DNA from: an uncultured Alistipes sp.
Lineage (GTDB): Bacteria > Bacteroidota > Bacteroidia > Bacteroidales > Rikenellaceae
NCBI GenBank assembly: GCA_900549685.1
Contig: UROX01000026.1
Location: 1 to 21,776 of the forward strand
Direction of reading: 5' to 3'
Length of the DNA: 21,776 nt
The notes under the pieces were generated by a model. The model saw only the letters and a program-made list of their open reading frames with translations. It searched no databases and was not told where the DNA came from. This document shows positions 14,866 through 21,776 of this stretch, in pieces. The stretch's first letter is position 1. Each line of letters begins with the position of its first letter. A program made the translations under genes and the position numbers.

Positions 14866-16713
14866 TTATTTTTCCGTTTTGGGAACGACCAGCGGAAATT
14901 CGATTTCGGCGAGGCGGTCGCCCTCGGCGGCGAACGGCGTGGTGTCCTTGTGGGCGACGTACACGTTCAGCGTATATTTGCCGGGTTTGACACCGTCGAG
15001 CGGAATGTCGAGCGTTTTCTGTTCTCCGGGGGCAATGTCGGTCGGAACCGTCCCCGAGGCGACGATACGCTTGCCGGTCCGGATCGTGTAGCCTGTCGCG
15101 AAGTTTTTGAGATTGGCGATGCCGAAACGGTTGAGGACCGTTACCCGGCCCGTGCCTTCGGCCTGTTCGAGCAACGGCGCGGACGAAGACGCTTTCCCGC
15201 CGGAAGATTCGGGCCGTTCGAAAACGAGCGTGTAGCGGTCGTCCGACGGATTGCGCCCTTCGGGCTTGCCGATCACGATGTCGGTGTTCCATTCCGCACC
15301 GGCTCCTTCGTAAATCACGGGACGGTTCTTCTCGATCGCTTTGAGCCGCAGATAGGCTTCGTACATGCCGTAGCCCCGTCCGGCCTGTCCGCCGAGCGAA
15401 AACATGATGACCGAAGGATGATTCTGCGATGCGTAATACATGTTCGTCACGCGGTCGGCCAGTGCGGCCGTCCATAGCGTGTCGTTGGCGGGCGTACCCT
15501 CTTTCTGCAGCGATTCTCCGCTGAGTCGGCTGTCGATATTGGCCCGGTCGCAGATGTACATTCCATAGCGGTCGGCCAGCGCGTAGAACCGGTCGGGTTG
15601 CGGGCAGCGGCTTATGCGTAGACAGTTGATGCCTTTTTTCCGGAATCCGGCCATGTCCCTGTCCCAAGCGGATTCTTCCTGCGGCACGTCGTAATCGACG
15701 GCTTGCAGTTCGACCGGACGGCCGTTGATCCGGATGCCGCTGCGGTCGAACGCCACATCGCGGAAGCCGATCCGGACTTTGGTGTATTCGGTGAACCGCC
15801 CTTCGTGCTGGAGACGCAGGGCCACCGTATAGAGTTTGGGACTTTCGTGGCTCCACGATTCGATATTAGGCAAGTTTGCGAAGAAACGGACCGTGTCTTC
15901 TTCCCGGAGGTGGAACCGGGCGTCGCGTTTGCCCTGCGAGACGACCGTGCTGTCCGGAGCGAGCAGCTCGTAGTGGACCGTCACCTGTTTCGGGTTGAGC
16001 AGGTGGGACTTGACGATGGCTCCGAAGCTGAAAAGCCCGTTGCCCTGCGGGTCCCATTGCGTATCGACCACGTAGTCGCGGATGCGGACTTTGGGTTGGG
16101 CCGTTACGCGGACGCTGCCTTCGATGCGGGTGCCTTTGGTCTCGGATCCGTTTTCGAGCGTCGTCGATATGGGATGGGCATAGGCGATGAGAGCCAGCGT
16201 GTTGCGTCCGTCTACCACGTATTTCGTCACGTCGAAGTAGGCGGGCGTCTTCGAATCTTCGTGATAACCGACCGGGTGTCCGTTCACGAAGACGTAATAG
16301 GCCCGGCTCACCGCATCGCACCGGACGAAGATCTCGCGGTCGATCCATTTGAACGGCAGCTTGAATTCGGTGCGGTAGACGGCGGCCCAGGCTCCGTTGC
16401 CTGTTTTTTCCGGTACGACGGTTTTGTCCCACGAGGAGACATCGACCGTCGGCAACGTGACGAGCGAATCGAGTTCCGTCGCCGAGGCATAGGTTTTCAC
16501 CCGCCACTCTCCGTCCAGATTCTGGATATAGAGCGAGTGCGCGTCGTCTTCCTGCAGGGCCAGCTCACGGCTGTTGTAGCTGCGGATCGGACTTCCGGGC
16601 AACTCCCTGTGCACAGCCGGAAGCCGAGGGTCCTGCCATTCGTTCTGAGCCAGTGCGACCGACGGCGCTGCGCCGATGAGCCACGAAAGAATATACCATC
16701 CGTATTTTTTCAT
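14866..16713 (-). CDS. Secreted GH2 (LacZ-fold) protein with degenerate active site; probable pseudoenzyme
   Basis: 615 aa. The signal peptide MKKYGWYILSWLIGAAPSVA-LA ends near residue 22. The sugar-binding jelly roll spans about 60-205 (NLDGEWRV, VFVNGHPVGYHEDSKTPAYF), an Ig-like domain 210-315, a shortened TIM barrel about 320-500, and a LacZ domain-4-like Ig region (about 525-610: FATGYTIRTGKRIVASG). LacZ domain 5 is absent. In the barrel, the acid/base motif GNESGHG is GGQAGRG (441-447), so the catalytic Glu is Gln443. DEANIETHG is DRANIDSRL (389-397). The HYPN His is replaced (SRCPQP, 368-373). The nucleophile block CEYAHAMGN is missing. The N-terminal EDQD metal segment is also lost. 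The fold is supported but hydrolysis is unlikely; glycan binding or scaffolding is inference. It stands alone behind its own promoter. Confidence 0.82.
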   Translation of the reverse strand: MKKYGWYILSWLIGAAPSVALAQNEWQDPRLPAVHRELPGSPIRSYNSRELALQEDDAHSLYIQNLDGEWRVKTYASATELDSLVTLPTVDVSSWDKTVVPEKTGNGAWAAVYRTEFKLPFKWIDREIFVRCDAVSRAYYVFVNGHPVGYHEDSKTPAYFDVTKYVVDGRNTLALIAYAHPISTTLENGSETKGTRIEGSVRVTAQPKVRIRDYVVDTQWDPQGNGLFSFGAIVKSHLLNPKQVTVHYELLAPDSTVVSQGKRDARFHLREEDTVRFFANLPNIESWSHESPKLYTVALRLQHEGRFTEYTKVRIGFRDVAFDRSGIRINGRPVELQAVDYDVPQEESAWDRDMAGFRKKGINCLRISRCPQPDRFYALADRYGMYICDRANIDSRLSGESLQKEGTPANDTLWTAALADRVTNMYYASQNHPSVIMFSLGGQAGRGYGMYEAYLRLKAIEKNRPVIYEGAGAEWNTDIVIGKPEGRNPSDDRYTLVFERPESSGGKASSSAPLLEQAEGTGRVTVLNRFGIANLKNFATGYTIRTGKRIVASGTVPTDIAPGEQKTLDIPLDGVKPGKYTLNVYVAHKDTTPFAAEGDRLAEIEFPLVVPKTEK

Positions 16714-16783
16714 CTTTTCCGTCTTTTGGGGCGGGCTTTTTCCCTGTCCGGGAAGTTCCGGCGAGATCGGGATTGCCCGAGGA

Positions 16784-16791
16784 CAAAGATA
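16784..16791 (-). promoter_or_regulatory. -7 promoter element for the GH2-like gene
   Basis: The minus strand reads TATCTTTG, a full consensus match, 70 bases before the ATG at 16713. The predicted leader is about 60-65 bases and pyrimidine/purine-biased without an obvious fold. No -33 TTTG is seen. Confidence 0.7.
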
Positions 16792-16984
16792 GTAAAATTA
16801 GCGAAGCGGGATCGCTGCGGCCGGTTTCTGCGGCAAGAATATGCCGCAGGGGCGGATACGACCGAAACCCGTTCGCATTGTATGTCTCGGGATACCGGGA
16901 CGGTTTGTCCCCAGCCGGCCGCTTTGTGTCCGACCGGAAGAAGGGGATCGGGGGCGAGACGGCCTGTGCGGACCGTTCCCGCAT

Positions 16985-17024
16985 AAAAATATCCGGACGG
17001 CGGCCCTGGGGGCCGCCGTCCGGA
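16985..17024 (-). terminator. Strong rho-independent terminator after maeB
   Basis: Perfect 15-bp GC-rich stem TCCGGACGGCGGCCC (16992-17006) / GGGCCGCCGTCCGGA (17010-17024) with a 3-base loop. On the minus strand it is followed by ATATTTTTA (T5 at 16985-16989). It sits 47 bases past the maeB stop at 17071. Confidence 0.88.
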
Positions 17025-17070
17025 CAGATCGGTGCGGCGGAAGAGTCGTCCGCCGGTGTTTCTTCCCGCG

Positions 17071-19347
17071 CTATTTCGGCGAGATCGTTTCGGCGGCGGC
17101 GAGCACGCTCAGGTTCCGGATGGCTCGCGTACCGGCCACCTCGGGAATCAGATGGACGCAGGAGCGGTCCAGTCCCATCAGGATAGGACCGTTGATTTCG
17201 GCACCGCCCAAAATACCCATCATCTTGTACGAGATATTGGCCGAAGACAGGTTGGGGAAAATCAGGACATTGATGTCGCGGTCGCCCAGTTTGTTGAACG
17301 GGTAGATCTCGTTTCGGGCCTTTTTGTCCAGGGCGATGTCGGCTTTCATTTCGCCATCGACGAGCAATTCGGGATAGCGGTAATGGAGAATCTCGACGGC
17401 TTTGGCGATTTTGGACGCCAGCGGTTCGGTGTCGGTGCCGAAGTTGGAGTGCGACAACATGCCGATGACCGGTTCGATACCGAAATTGCGGACGGTTCGG
17501 GCCGCCATCAGCGCGATATGTACGAGGTCATCGACCGACGGACTCGGATTGACGGCCGTGTCGGCGAAAAACATCGGCCCCTTCTTCGTCGTCACGATTT
17601 CCATCGTGGCCAGCGTCGTTTCGCCCTGCGTGAAAATCTGACGGACAGGCTCGAGCGCCTCGTTGTAACGGTGGGTGTACCCCAGAATCGACGTGTCGGC
17701 GTCTCCGGCCGCCACCATCATCAGCGTGAACCAGTCGCGGCGCATCATGTAGTCGATCGCTTCGTGCATACGTACGCCCTTGCGACTGACTTTGCCGTAG
17801 AGCAGTGCGGCATAGCGGGTCCGGCGTTCCGCTTCGTCGTCGTGCTGGAAATCGACGATGTGCCTGCTGTTGAGATTCAGGTGGTTTTCGCGGAGCAGAC
17901 GCTCGATTTTCTCACGGTTGCCTACCAGAATCGGTTCGGCGATGTTTTCGTTGGCCAGATGGACGGCGGCCTTGATCGTCGTGAGCCGGTCGCCTTCGCT
18001 GAAGACGATGCGGCGCGGAGCCGACGTGCACACTTTCGACAGGACGGCCCGCATCAGTTTGTCGTCGCGTCCCATGCGACTTTCCAGTTCCTGTGCATAG
18101 GCGTCCCAGTCGGTGATGGTTTTGCGGGCCACGCCCGATTCGATGGCGGCTTTGGCCACGGCGACCGAAATGCAGGAAATAAGCCGCGGGTCCAGTGCCT
18201 TGGGGATCAGATACCGGCGGCCGAAAGTGATGTTGTTGTCGTTATAGGCTGCCGCGACGATGTCCGGTACCGGTTGCTTGGCCAGCTCGGCCAGCGCCAG
18301 TACGGCGCCGATTTTCATCGCCTCGTTGATTTTCGTGGCCCGGACGTCGAGGGCGCCCCGGAAGATATACGGAAATCCGAGCACGTTGTTCACCTGATTG
18401 GGATAGTCCGACCGGCCGGTGGCGAAAATGATGTCTTCCCGGGCCGCCATTGCATTGTCGTAGGAGATTTCGGGATCGGGGTTGGCCAGTGCGAAAACGA
18501 TGGGGTTCGCAGCCATGCTCCGGACCATCTCCTGCGTCAGCACGTCGGCTACGGAGAGACCCAGAAAGATATCCGCTCCGACGAGCGCTTCGGCCAGCGT
18601 CTCGATGTCGCGGTCCGTGGCGAAACCGGCCTTGACCGGACTCAGGTTCTGCCTGCGGGTCGTAATGACGCCCTTGCTGTCGCACATGACCAGATGTTCG
18701 GGTTTGACACCCAATGCGATGTAGAGCCTGGCACAGGATACGGCGGCGGCTCCGGCACCATTGACCACGACCTGCACTTCTTCGATTTTCTTGCCGGCTA
18801 CCTCGAGCGCGTTGAGCAGTGCGGCCGACGAAATGATGGCCGTGCCGTGCTGGTCGTCGTGCATGACCGGGATCGACAGCTCTTCCTTGAGCCGTTCTTC
18901 GATCTCGAAACATTCGGGAGCTTTGATGTCTTCGAGGTTGATTCCGCCGAAGGTGACCGAAATGTTCTTGACCGTTTCGATGAAACGTTCGGTATCTTTC
19001 GTATCGACTTCGATGTCGAATACGTCTATGTCTGCGAAGGTTTTGAACAGCAGTCCTTTACCCTCCATGACCGGTTTCCCGGCTCCGGCGCCTATGTCGC
19101 CCAGCCCCAGTACGGCCGTGCCGTTGGAAATGACGGCTACGAGATTTCCTTTGGCCGTGTATTTGTATGCGTCGTCCGGATCGTTTTCGATGGCCAGACA
19201 GGGTTCGGCCACTCCCGGCGAGTAGGCCAGCGACAGGTCTTTCTGGGTGCTGTAAGGCTTGGTGGGGATCACTTCGATCTTCCCGGGCCGCCCTTCCGAG
19301 TGATAGAGAAGGGCCTCATCTTTCTTGCTTTTTGCGTTGTTCGTCAT
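17071..19347 (-). CDS. maeB: NADP-type malic enzyme fused to a phosphotransacetylase-like domain
   Basis: 758 aa from the ATG at 19347 (MTNNAKSKKDEALLYHSEGR), the same size as E. coli MaeB (759 aa). A longer frame upstream to 19437 is not supported. The malic N-terminal domain has LAYSPGVAEPC (40-50), the catalytic Lys region GAGKPVMEGKGLLFK (88-102), metal-binding GGINLEDIKAPECFEIE (134-150) and DDQHGTA (164-170). The NAD(P) Rossmann motif is VNGAGAAA (195-202). From about residue 430 to the end is a PTA_PTB domain (RIVFSEGDR, HSNFGT, GMLSH, NLSSANISYKM); in MaeB this domain is usually regulatory (acetyl-CoA sensing) and not an active acetyltransferase. It converts malate to pyruvate and CO2, making NAD(P)H. 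The nucleotide preference cannot be read with certainty. It is monocistronic with a strong terminator. Confidence 0.95.
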   Translation of the reverse strand: MTNNAKSKKDEALLYHSEGRPGKIEVIPTKPYSTQKDLSLAYSPGVAEPCLAIENDPDDAYKYTAKGNLVAVISNGTAVLGLGDIGAGAGKPVMEGKGLLFKTFADIDVFDIEVDTKDTERFIETVKNISVTFGGINLEDIKAPECFEIEERLKEELSIPVMHDDQHGTAIISSAALLNALEVAGKKIEEVQVVVNGAGAAAVSCARLYIALGVKPEHLVMCDSKGVITTRRQNLSPVKAGFATDRDIETLAEALVGADIFLGLSVADVLTQEMVRSMAANPIVFALANPDPEISYDNAMAAREDIIFATGRSDYPNQVNNVLGFPYIFRGALDVRATKINEAMKIGAVLALAELAKQPVPDIVAAAYNDNNITFGRRYLIPKALDPRLISCISVAVAKAAIESGVARKTITDWDAYAQELESRMGRDDKLMRAVLSKVCTSAPRRIVFSEGDRLTTIKAAVHLANENIAEPILVGNREKIERLLRENHLNLNSRHIVDFQHDDEAERRTRYAALLYGKVSRKGVRMHEAIDYMMRRDWFTLMMVAAGDADTSILGYTHRYNEALEPVRQIFTQGETTLATMEIVTTKKGPMFFADTAVNPSPSVDDLVHIALMAARTVRNFGIEPVIGMLSHSNFGTDTEPLASKIAKAVEILHYRYPELLVDGEMKADIALDKKARNEIYPFNKLGDRDINVLIFPNLSSANISYKMMGILGGAEINGPILMGLDRSCVHLIPEVAGTRAIRNLSVLAAAETISPK

Positions 19348-19400
19348 ATCGTGCCAATGATTTTGTACGGATGCTCCCGTGGGGAGTCCGGAAAAAATTC

Positions 19401-19408
19401 TATCTTTG
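19401..19408 (+). promoter_or_regulatory. -7 promoter element for the HsdR_N gene
   Basis: TATCTTTG is a full consensus match. The predicted transcription start (about 19413-19417) coincides with the first base pairs of the leader hairpin at 19414-19448. The leader is about 75 bases before the ATG at 19490. Confidence 0.75.
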
Positions 19409-19413
19409 CTACC

Positions 19414-19467
19414 CGGCAGGAACATAGCGAGTTGCAACTATCCTGCCGTGGGGCGAAATCCCGCAAC
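19414..19467 (+). promoter_or_regulatory. Structured 5' leader (two hairpins, possible pseudoknot) before the HsdR_N gene
   Basis: Hairpin 1: CGGCAGGA (19414-19421) pairs with TCCTGCCG (19441-19448). Hairpin 2: GTGGG/CCCGC around a 7-base GCGAAAT loop (19448-19464; ends shared with hairpin 1). GTTGC in the loop of hairpin 1 (19431-19435) is complementary to GCAAC at 19463-19467, which could form a pseudoknot. I cannot match this to a known riboswitch class. The fold may act in regulation or in mRNA stability. Confidence 0.45.
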
Positions 19468-19489
19468 AAGGTACGAATTTTTACGATAG

Positions 19490-19957
19490 ATGAGTGCGTT
19501 TCAGGCATTGAATTTTCCCCGCTATCTTTTCCGTATGCGCATGGAGGGGCACTCCCCGAAGATATGGGACGACATACGTCGGCAGTGGCTGGTGCTGACG
19601 CCCGAGGAATGGGTGCGTCGGCATCTGGTCCGGTATCTGGTCGAGGAAAAAGGCGTTCTGCCGGCCTCCGTGTCGCAGGAATATCCGGTCGCCGTGGGCG
19701 GCATGGCGCAGCGCGCGGATGTAGCGGTGACCGGTCGGGACGGCCGGGTCTGTCTGCTGGTCGAGTGCAAGGCCCCGGATGTCCCGTTGGACGAAAAGGT
19801 ATGGGCGCAGGCCGTGCGCTACAACAGCGTGGTCGGCGCACCCTATCTGGCCATAACGAACGGGCTGCAACATTTCTGTTGCAGCCTCGGTTCGTCGTCG
19901 CGTTATACGGCTATGGACGGATTTCCCGACCTGTCACCATTTTTTCGGATTCAGTAG
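19490..19957 (+). CDS. Stand-alone type I restriction HsdR N-terminal domain protein (PD-(D/E)XK fold)
   Basis: 155 aa consisting only of the domain that forms the nuclease of type I restriction HsdR subunits; the helicase/translocase part (normally several hundred more residues) and any HsdM or HsdS gene are absent. The nuclease core is visible: RADVAV (75-80) with Asp77, then LLVECKAP (89-96) with Glu92 and Lys94, then the downstream AQAVRYN (106-112), which fits the family's Q...Y motif. All metal-site residues are kept, so it could cut DNA or bind it. Such orphan HSDR_N proteins are widespread in Bacteroidota with unknown function. It is transcribed behind a structured leader and overlaps the convergent GNAT gene by 24 bases at its 3' end. 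The start at 19490 follows the only suitable leader; no strong Shine-Dalgarno is expected in this phylum. Confidence 0.82.
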   Translation: MSAFQALNFPRYLFRMRMEGHSPKIWDDIRRQWLVLTPEEWVRRHLVRYLVEEKGVLPASVSQEYPVAVGGMAQRADVAVTGRDGRVCLLVECKAPDVPLDEKVWAQAVRYNSVVGAPYLAITNGLQHFCCSLGSSSRYTAMDGFPDLSPFFRIQ

Positions 19958-20473
19958 CTGGAGCATGTACTCGTCCTGCCAGTCCGAGGTGGTGCGGGTC
20001 CATTCTTTTTTCAACCCGATTACTGTGAATCCTTTGCTTTTGAACAGGGCCAGACTCCGGATGTTGTGCGACGGAATGTCGCAGTAGAGCTGGTTGAGGT
20101 TGAGTACCTGAAAACAATACCGGATCAGTGCGGAAAGCGCATGGGAGGCATATCCCTGTCCCTGGTCGCAGCGGTCGTAAATCAGAATGCCCACTCCCGC
20201 CCGGCAGTTGAACGGATCGAGATCGAACAGGTCGATCGCTCCGACCGGTTTTCCGGCGTCTTTGGATTCGATGATGAGACGCAATTGCCGCGTTTCGAAA
20301 ATATCCCGCTGCTGGTTCTCGATGAACCGTTGCAGGACGTATTTCGAAAAGGGAGCGATCGTATTGCTCACTTTCCATACCTCGGTGTCGTTTTCCCACC
20401 GGTACAGAATGCCGACATCCTCGGGTTCCAAAGCCCGGAGACGGATCAGTTCGCTTTCCATCGGGTTGGTCAT
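19934..20473 (-). CDS. GNAT-family N-acetyltransferase (SpeG/RimJ-like)
   Basis: 179 aa from the ATG at 20473 (MTNPMESELIRLRALEPEDV). The GNAT acetyl-CoA motif QGQGYASHAL is visible, preceded by a strand GVGILIYD and followed by LNLNQLYCDIPSHNIRSLAL and FKSKGF, the usual motif A/B layout. The sequence resembles SpeG-type diamine/spermidine acetyltransferases and ribosomal-protein acetyltransferases (RimJ/RimL group), and the substrate cannot be decided. A TTG at 20506, overlapping the stop of the upstream ROK gene, or an ATG at 20461 are alternative starts; 20473 gives the best family fit. It is the second gene after the ROK regulator, 29 bases from its stop. Its stop overlaps the HsdR_N gene's end by 24 bases. 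Confidence 0.82.
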   Translation of the reverse strand: MTNPMESELIRLRALEPEDVGILYRWENDTEVWKVSNTIAPFSKYVLQRFIENQQRDIFETRQLRLIIESKDAGKPVGAIDLFDLDPFNCRAGVGILIYDRCDQGQGYASHALSALIRYCFQVLNLNQLYCDIPSHNIRSLALFKSKGFTVIGLKKEWTRTTSDWQDEYMLQLLNPKKW

Positions 20474-20502
20474 GTTGTCTTCTTCGTTTGCGGGATCGCC
20501 GG

Positions 20503-21732
20503 TCAAATCGAAATGATTTTGTTGCGGATCAGCATTGCCGCACCGAGCGAGCCGATGTTGTCGTCGAGGTCGGTCGCCCGGAACTGCGTGTCGTTGTATA
20601 CCAGTCGCAGCGAGTATTTATTGACCGCTGTCTTGAGGGGCAGCATCAGGTAATCGCCTGCATGGGAAAGGCTTCCTCCGATGATGACCTGTTCCGGATT
20701 GAAGATGTTGATCAGAAAAGCGATACTCTTGCCGATCTTTTCCCCTGCCTCTTCGATCAGCTCGATCGAAAGCGTGTCGTCGTTTTTGGCGGCGTTGATA
20801 ATGTCGCTGATGTGGATCTTGTGTTGTTTCTGGTATTTGTCCATCAGGATCGTCGTCCGGCCGTTGCGGATCTGGGTCATCATCTTGTTTTCGATGGCCA
20901 CGCCCGACACTTCGGTTTCCAGACAGCCCTTTTTGCCGCAGTCGCAGATGATTTCGTTGTCGAAATAGGGCGTGTGGCCGAACTCGCCGGCGAACCCCGA
21001 TTTGCCGTAGTACAGCTCTCCGTCGATGATGATGCCGATGGCTACGCCGCGTCCCAGATTCAGGTAGACGATGTTGCGGGCCGTACCGTTGCAGCCTTTC
21101 ACGTATTCGCCGTAGCAGCGGGCACGCGTGTCGTTTTCGAGCAGCACCTTGTGCCCGAAACGTTTTTCCATAATCTCACTGAGCGATTCTTCTTTGGTGG
21201 TGAAATATTTATAGCTCCGGCCCGTGTTGGGATTGACCCGGCCGGCCATACATACGCCGATGCCGAGCAGCTTCGTGCGGTCTATGCCGCTGCGGGCGAT
21301 GAAATTCTCGATCGTGGAACAGATCGTTTCCAGGCACTCGTCCGTGTCGTCGAGCGCGAAATCGCTTTTGCGTTCCGTCCGGATAATGTTGTTCTGCAAG
21401 TCGGTAATGACCAGAATGATCTGGTCGCGGCTCACTTCCGCCCCCGCGAAATAGATGGACGAGTTGGTCAGACCGAATACGTTGGGACGTCGTCCCCCGT
21501 TCGTTTCTATCTTGCCGCGGTCGGCCAAGATACCGTCGTGCAGCAGTTCTTCGACCAGTTTGGTGACGGTCGGAATGCTGATGTGCAGCTGTTTGGCCAG
21601 ATCGGCCAGCGTCGCGTCGCCTTCGATCGCCATATGGGCGATGATGTTGCGCTTGAGGATGTTGTTCTTCTGAACGATCCCTTTGGCCTGAGTGTTTTCA
21701 GGCTTGTTGAAAAACTCCTGTAATGAAATCAT
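20503..21732 (-). CDS. ROK-family transcriptional regulator (NagC/XylR type)
   Basis: 409 aa from the ATG at 21732. An N-terminal winged helix-turn-helix (about 24-85: ATLADLAKQLHISIPTVTKL) leads to a sugar-kinase-like ROK domain. ROK markers are ENDTRARCYGE (199-209) with the conserved Asp201, GEFGHTPY (249-256) with the zinc-ligand His252, and CDCGKKGCLE (263-272) with three Cys zinc ligands. The kinase-type Asp is kept, as in many ROK repressors, so catalysis cannot be excluded. Members sense sugars or sugar phosphates and repress carbohydrate operons. The target is unknown. A link to the N-acetylhexosamine genes at the other end of the window is only speculation. The window ends 44 bases upstream, so the promoter region is incomplete. 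Confidence 0.9.
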   Translation of the reverse strand: MISLQEFFNKPENTQAKGIVQKNNILKRNIIAHMAIEGDATLADLAKQLHISIPTVTKLVEELLHDGILADRGKIETNGGRRPNVFGLTNSSIYFAGAEVSRDQIILVITDLQNNIIRTERKSDFALDDTDECLETICSTIENFIARSGIDRTKLLGIGVCMAGRVNPNTGRSYKYFTTKEESLSEIMEKRFGHKVLLENDTRARCYGEYVKGCNGTARNIVYLNLGRGVAIGIIIDGELYYGKSGFAGEFGHTPYFDNEIICDCGKKGCLETEVSGVAIENKMMTQIRNGRTTILMDKYQKQHKIHISDIINAAKNDDTLSIELIEEAGEKIGKSIAFLINIFNPEQVIIGGSLSHAGDYLMLPLKTAVNKYSLRLVYNDTQFRATDLDDNIGSLGAAMLIRNKIISI

Positions 21733-21748
21733 GGGTGAGTGATTTTTT

Positions 21749-21760
21749 TTATATATATAA
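21749..21760. promoter_or_regulatory. AT-rich palindrome upstream of the ROK gene
   Basis: TTATATATATAA is a perfect 12-base palindrome 17 bases before the ROK ATG, next to an eight-T run. It could be a promoter core or autoregulatory operator, but low-complexity AT DNA gives palindromes by chance. Confidence 0.3.
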
Positions 21761-21776
21761 GAAGTCAATGCACTGT

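Noticed and set aside
15703..16986. Plus-strand open frame of about 427 codons opposite the GH2-like gene
   Set aside because: Antisense to a protein with signal peptide and GH2 domains; no recognisable motif.
19411..19480. tRNA or tRNA-like gene
   Set aside because: The GTGGG/CCCGC arm with a 7-base loop resembles a T arm, but the loop lacks the TTC motif, and there is no acceptor stem, D arm or anticodon arm.
19490..19957. Full type I restriction-modification system
   Set aside because: Only the HsdR N-terminal domain is present; no methylase, specificity or motor subunit in the window.
17032..20028. Plus-strand open frame of about 998 codons opposite maeB
   Set aside because: It lies antisense to a complete MaeB with all family motifs, crosses the terminator side and the HsdR_N gene, and has the low-complexity Arg/Asp/Val-rich composition of GC-rich shadow frames.

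Overview
The window looks like chromosomal core and semi-core DNA from a fairly GC-rich member of the Bacteroidota, most likely order Bacteroidales and perhaps an Alistipes-like (Rikenellaceae) lineage. The main evidence is the repeated Bacteroidota -7 promoter element TAnnTTTG placed just upstream of many genes (TATATTTG, TATCTTTG, TACCTTTG), together with family content typical of the phylum: GH109, a LuxE-like acyltransferase, an orphan HsdR_N protein and a fused malic enzyme/phosphotransacetylase. The genus is an inference. I see no rRNA, tRNA, CRISPR array, IS element or phage gene.

Layout. 1-2713: a GH109 (alpha-N-acetylgalactosaminidase-type, NAD-binding) gene and a NahK-like N-acetylhexosamine kinase gene, followed by a terminator. 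These two could release GalNAc and phosphorylate it at C1. 2896-5097: promoter and two co-transcribed glycosyltransferases (GT2, then GT-B). 5275-7241, minus strand: trxB overlapping a LuxE/PaaK-like acyl-protein synthetase. 7566-9249: a lipoprotein M23 peptidase with LysM, then a LysE/RhtB exporter. 9243-11771, minus strand: uvrB overlapping a GtrA-family membrane protein. 11821-14817: mntP and dnaG, each with its own promoter, then a long untranslated stretch ending in a strong terminator hairpin. 14866-16791, minus strand: a secreted GH2/LacZ-fold protein whose catalytic residues all appear to be lost. 16985-19347, minus strand: maeB with a strong terminator. 19401-19957: an orphan HsdR N-terminal nuclease-fold protein behind a structured 5' leader. 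19934-21732, minus strand: a ROK repressor and a GNAT acetyltransferase.

Most of this is ordinary housekeeping or cell-envelope content. The points most worth a second look are the apparent LacZ-like pseudoenzyme (14866-16713), the uvrB promoter that abuts its own start codon (implying a leaderless mRNA), the folded leader with a possible pseudoknot before the orphan HsdR_N gene, the GH109 protein that has a Sec-type rather than twin-arginine signal, and the LuxE-like acyltransferase coupled to trxB.
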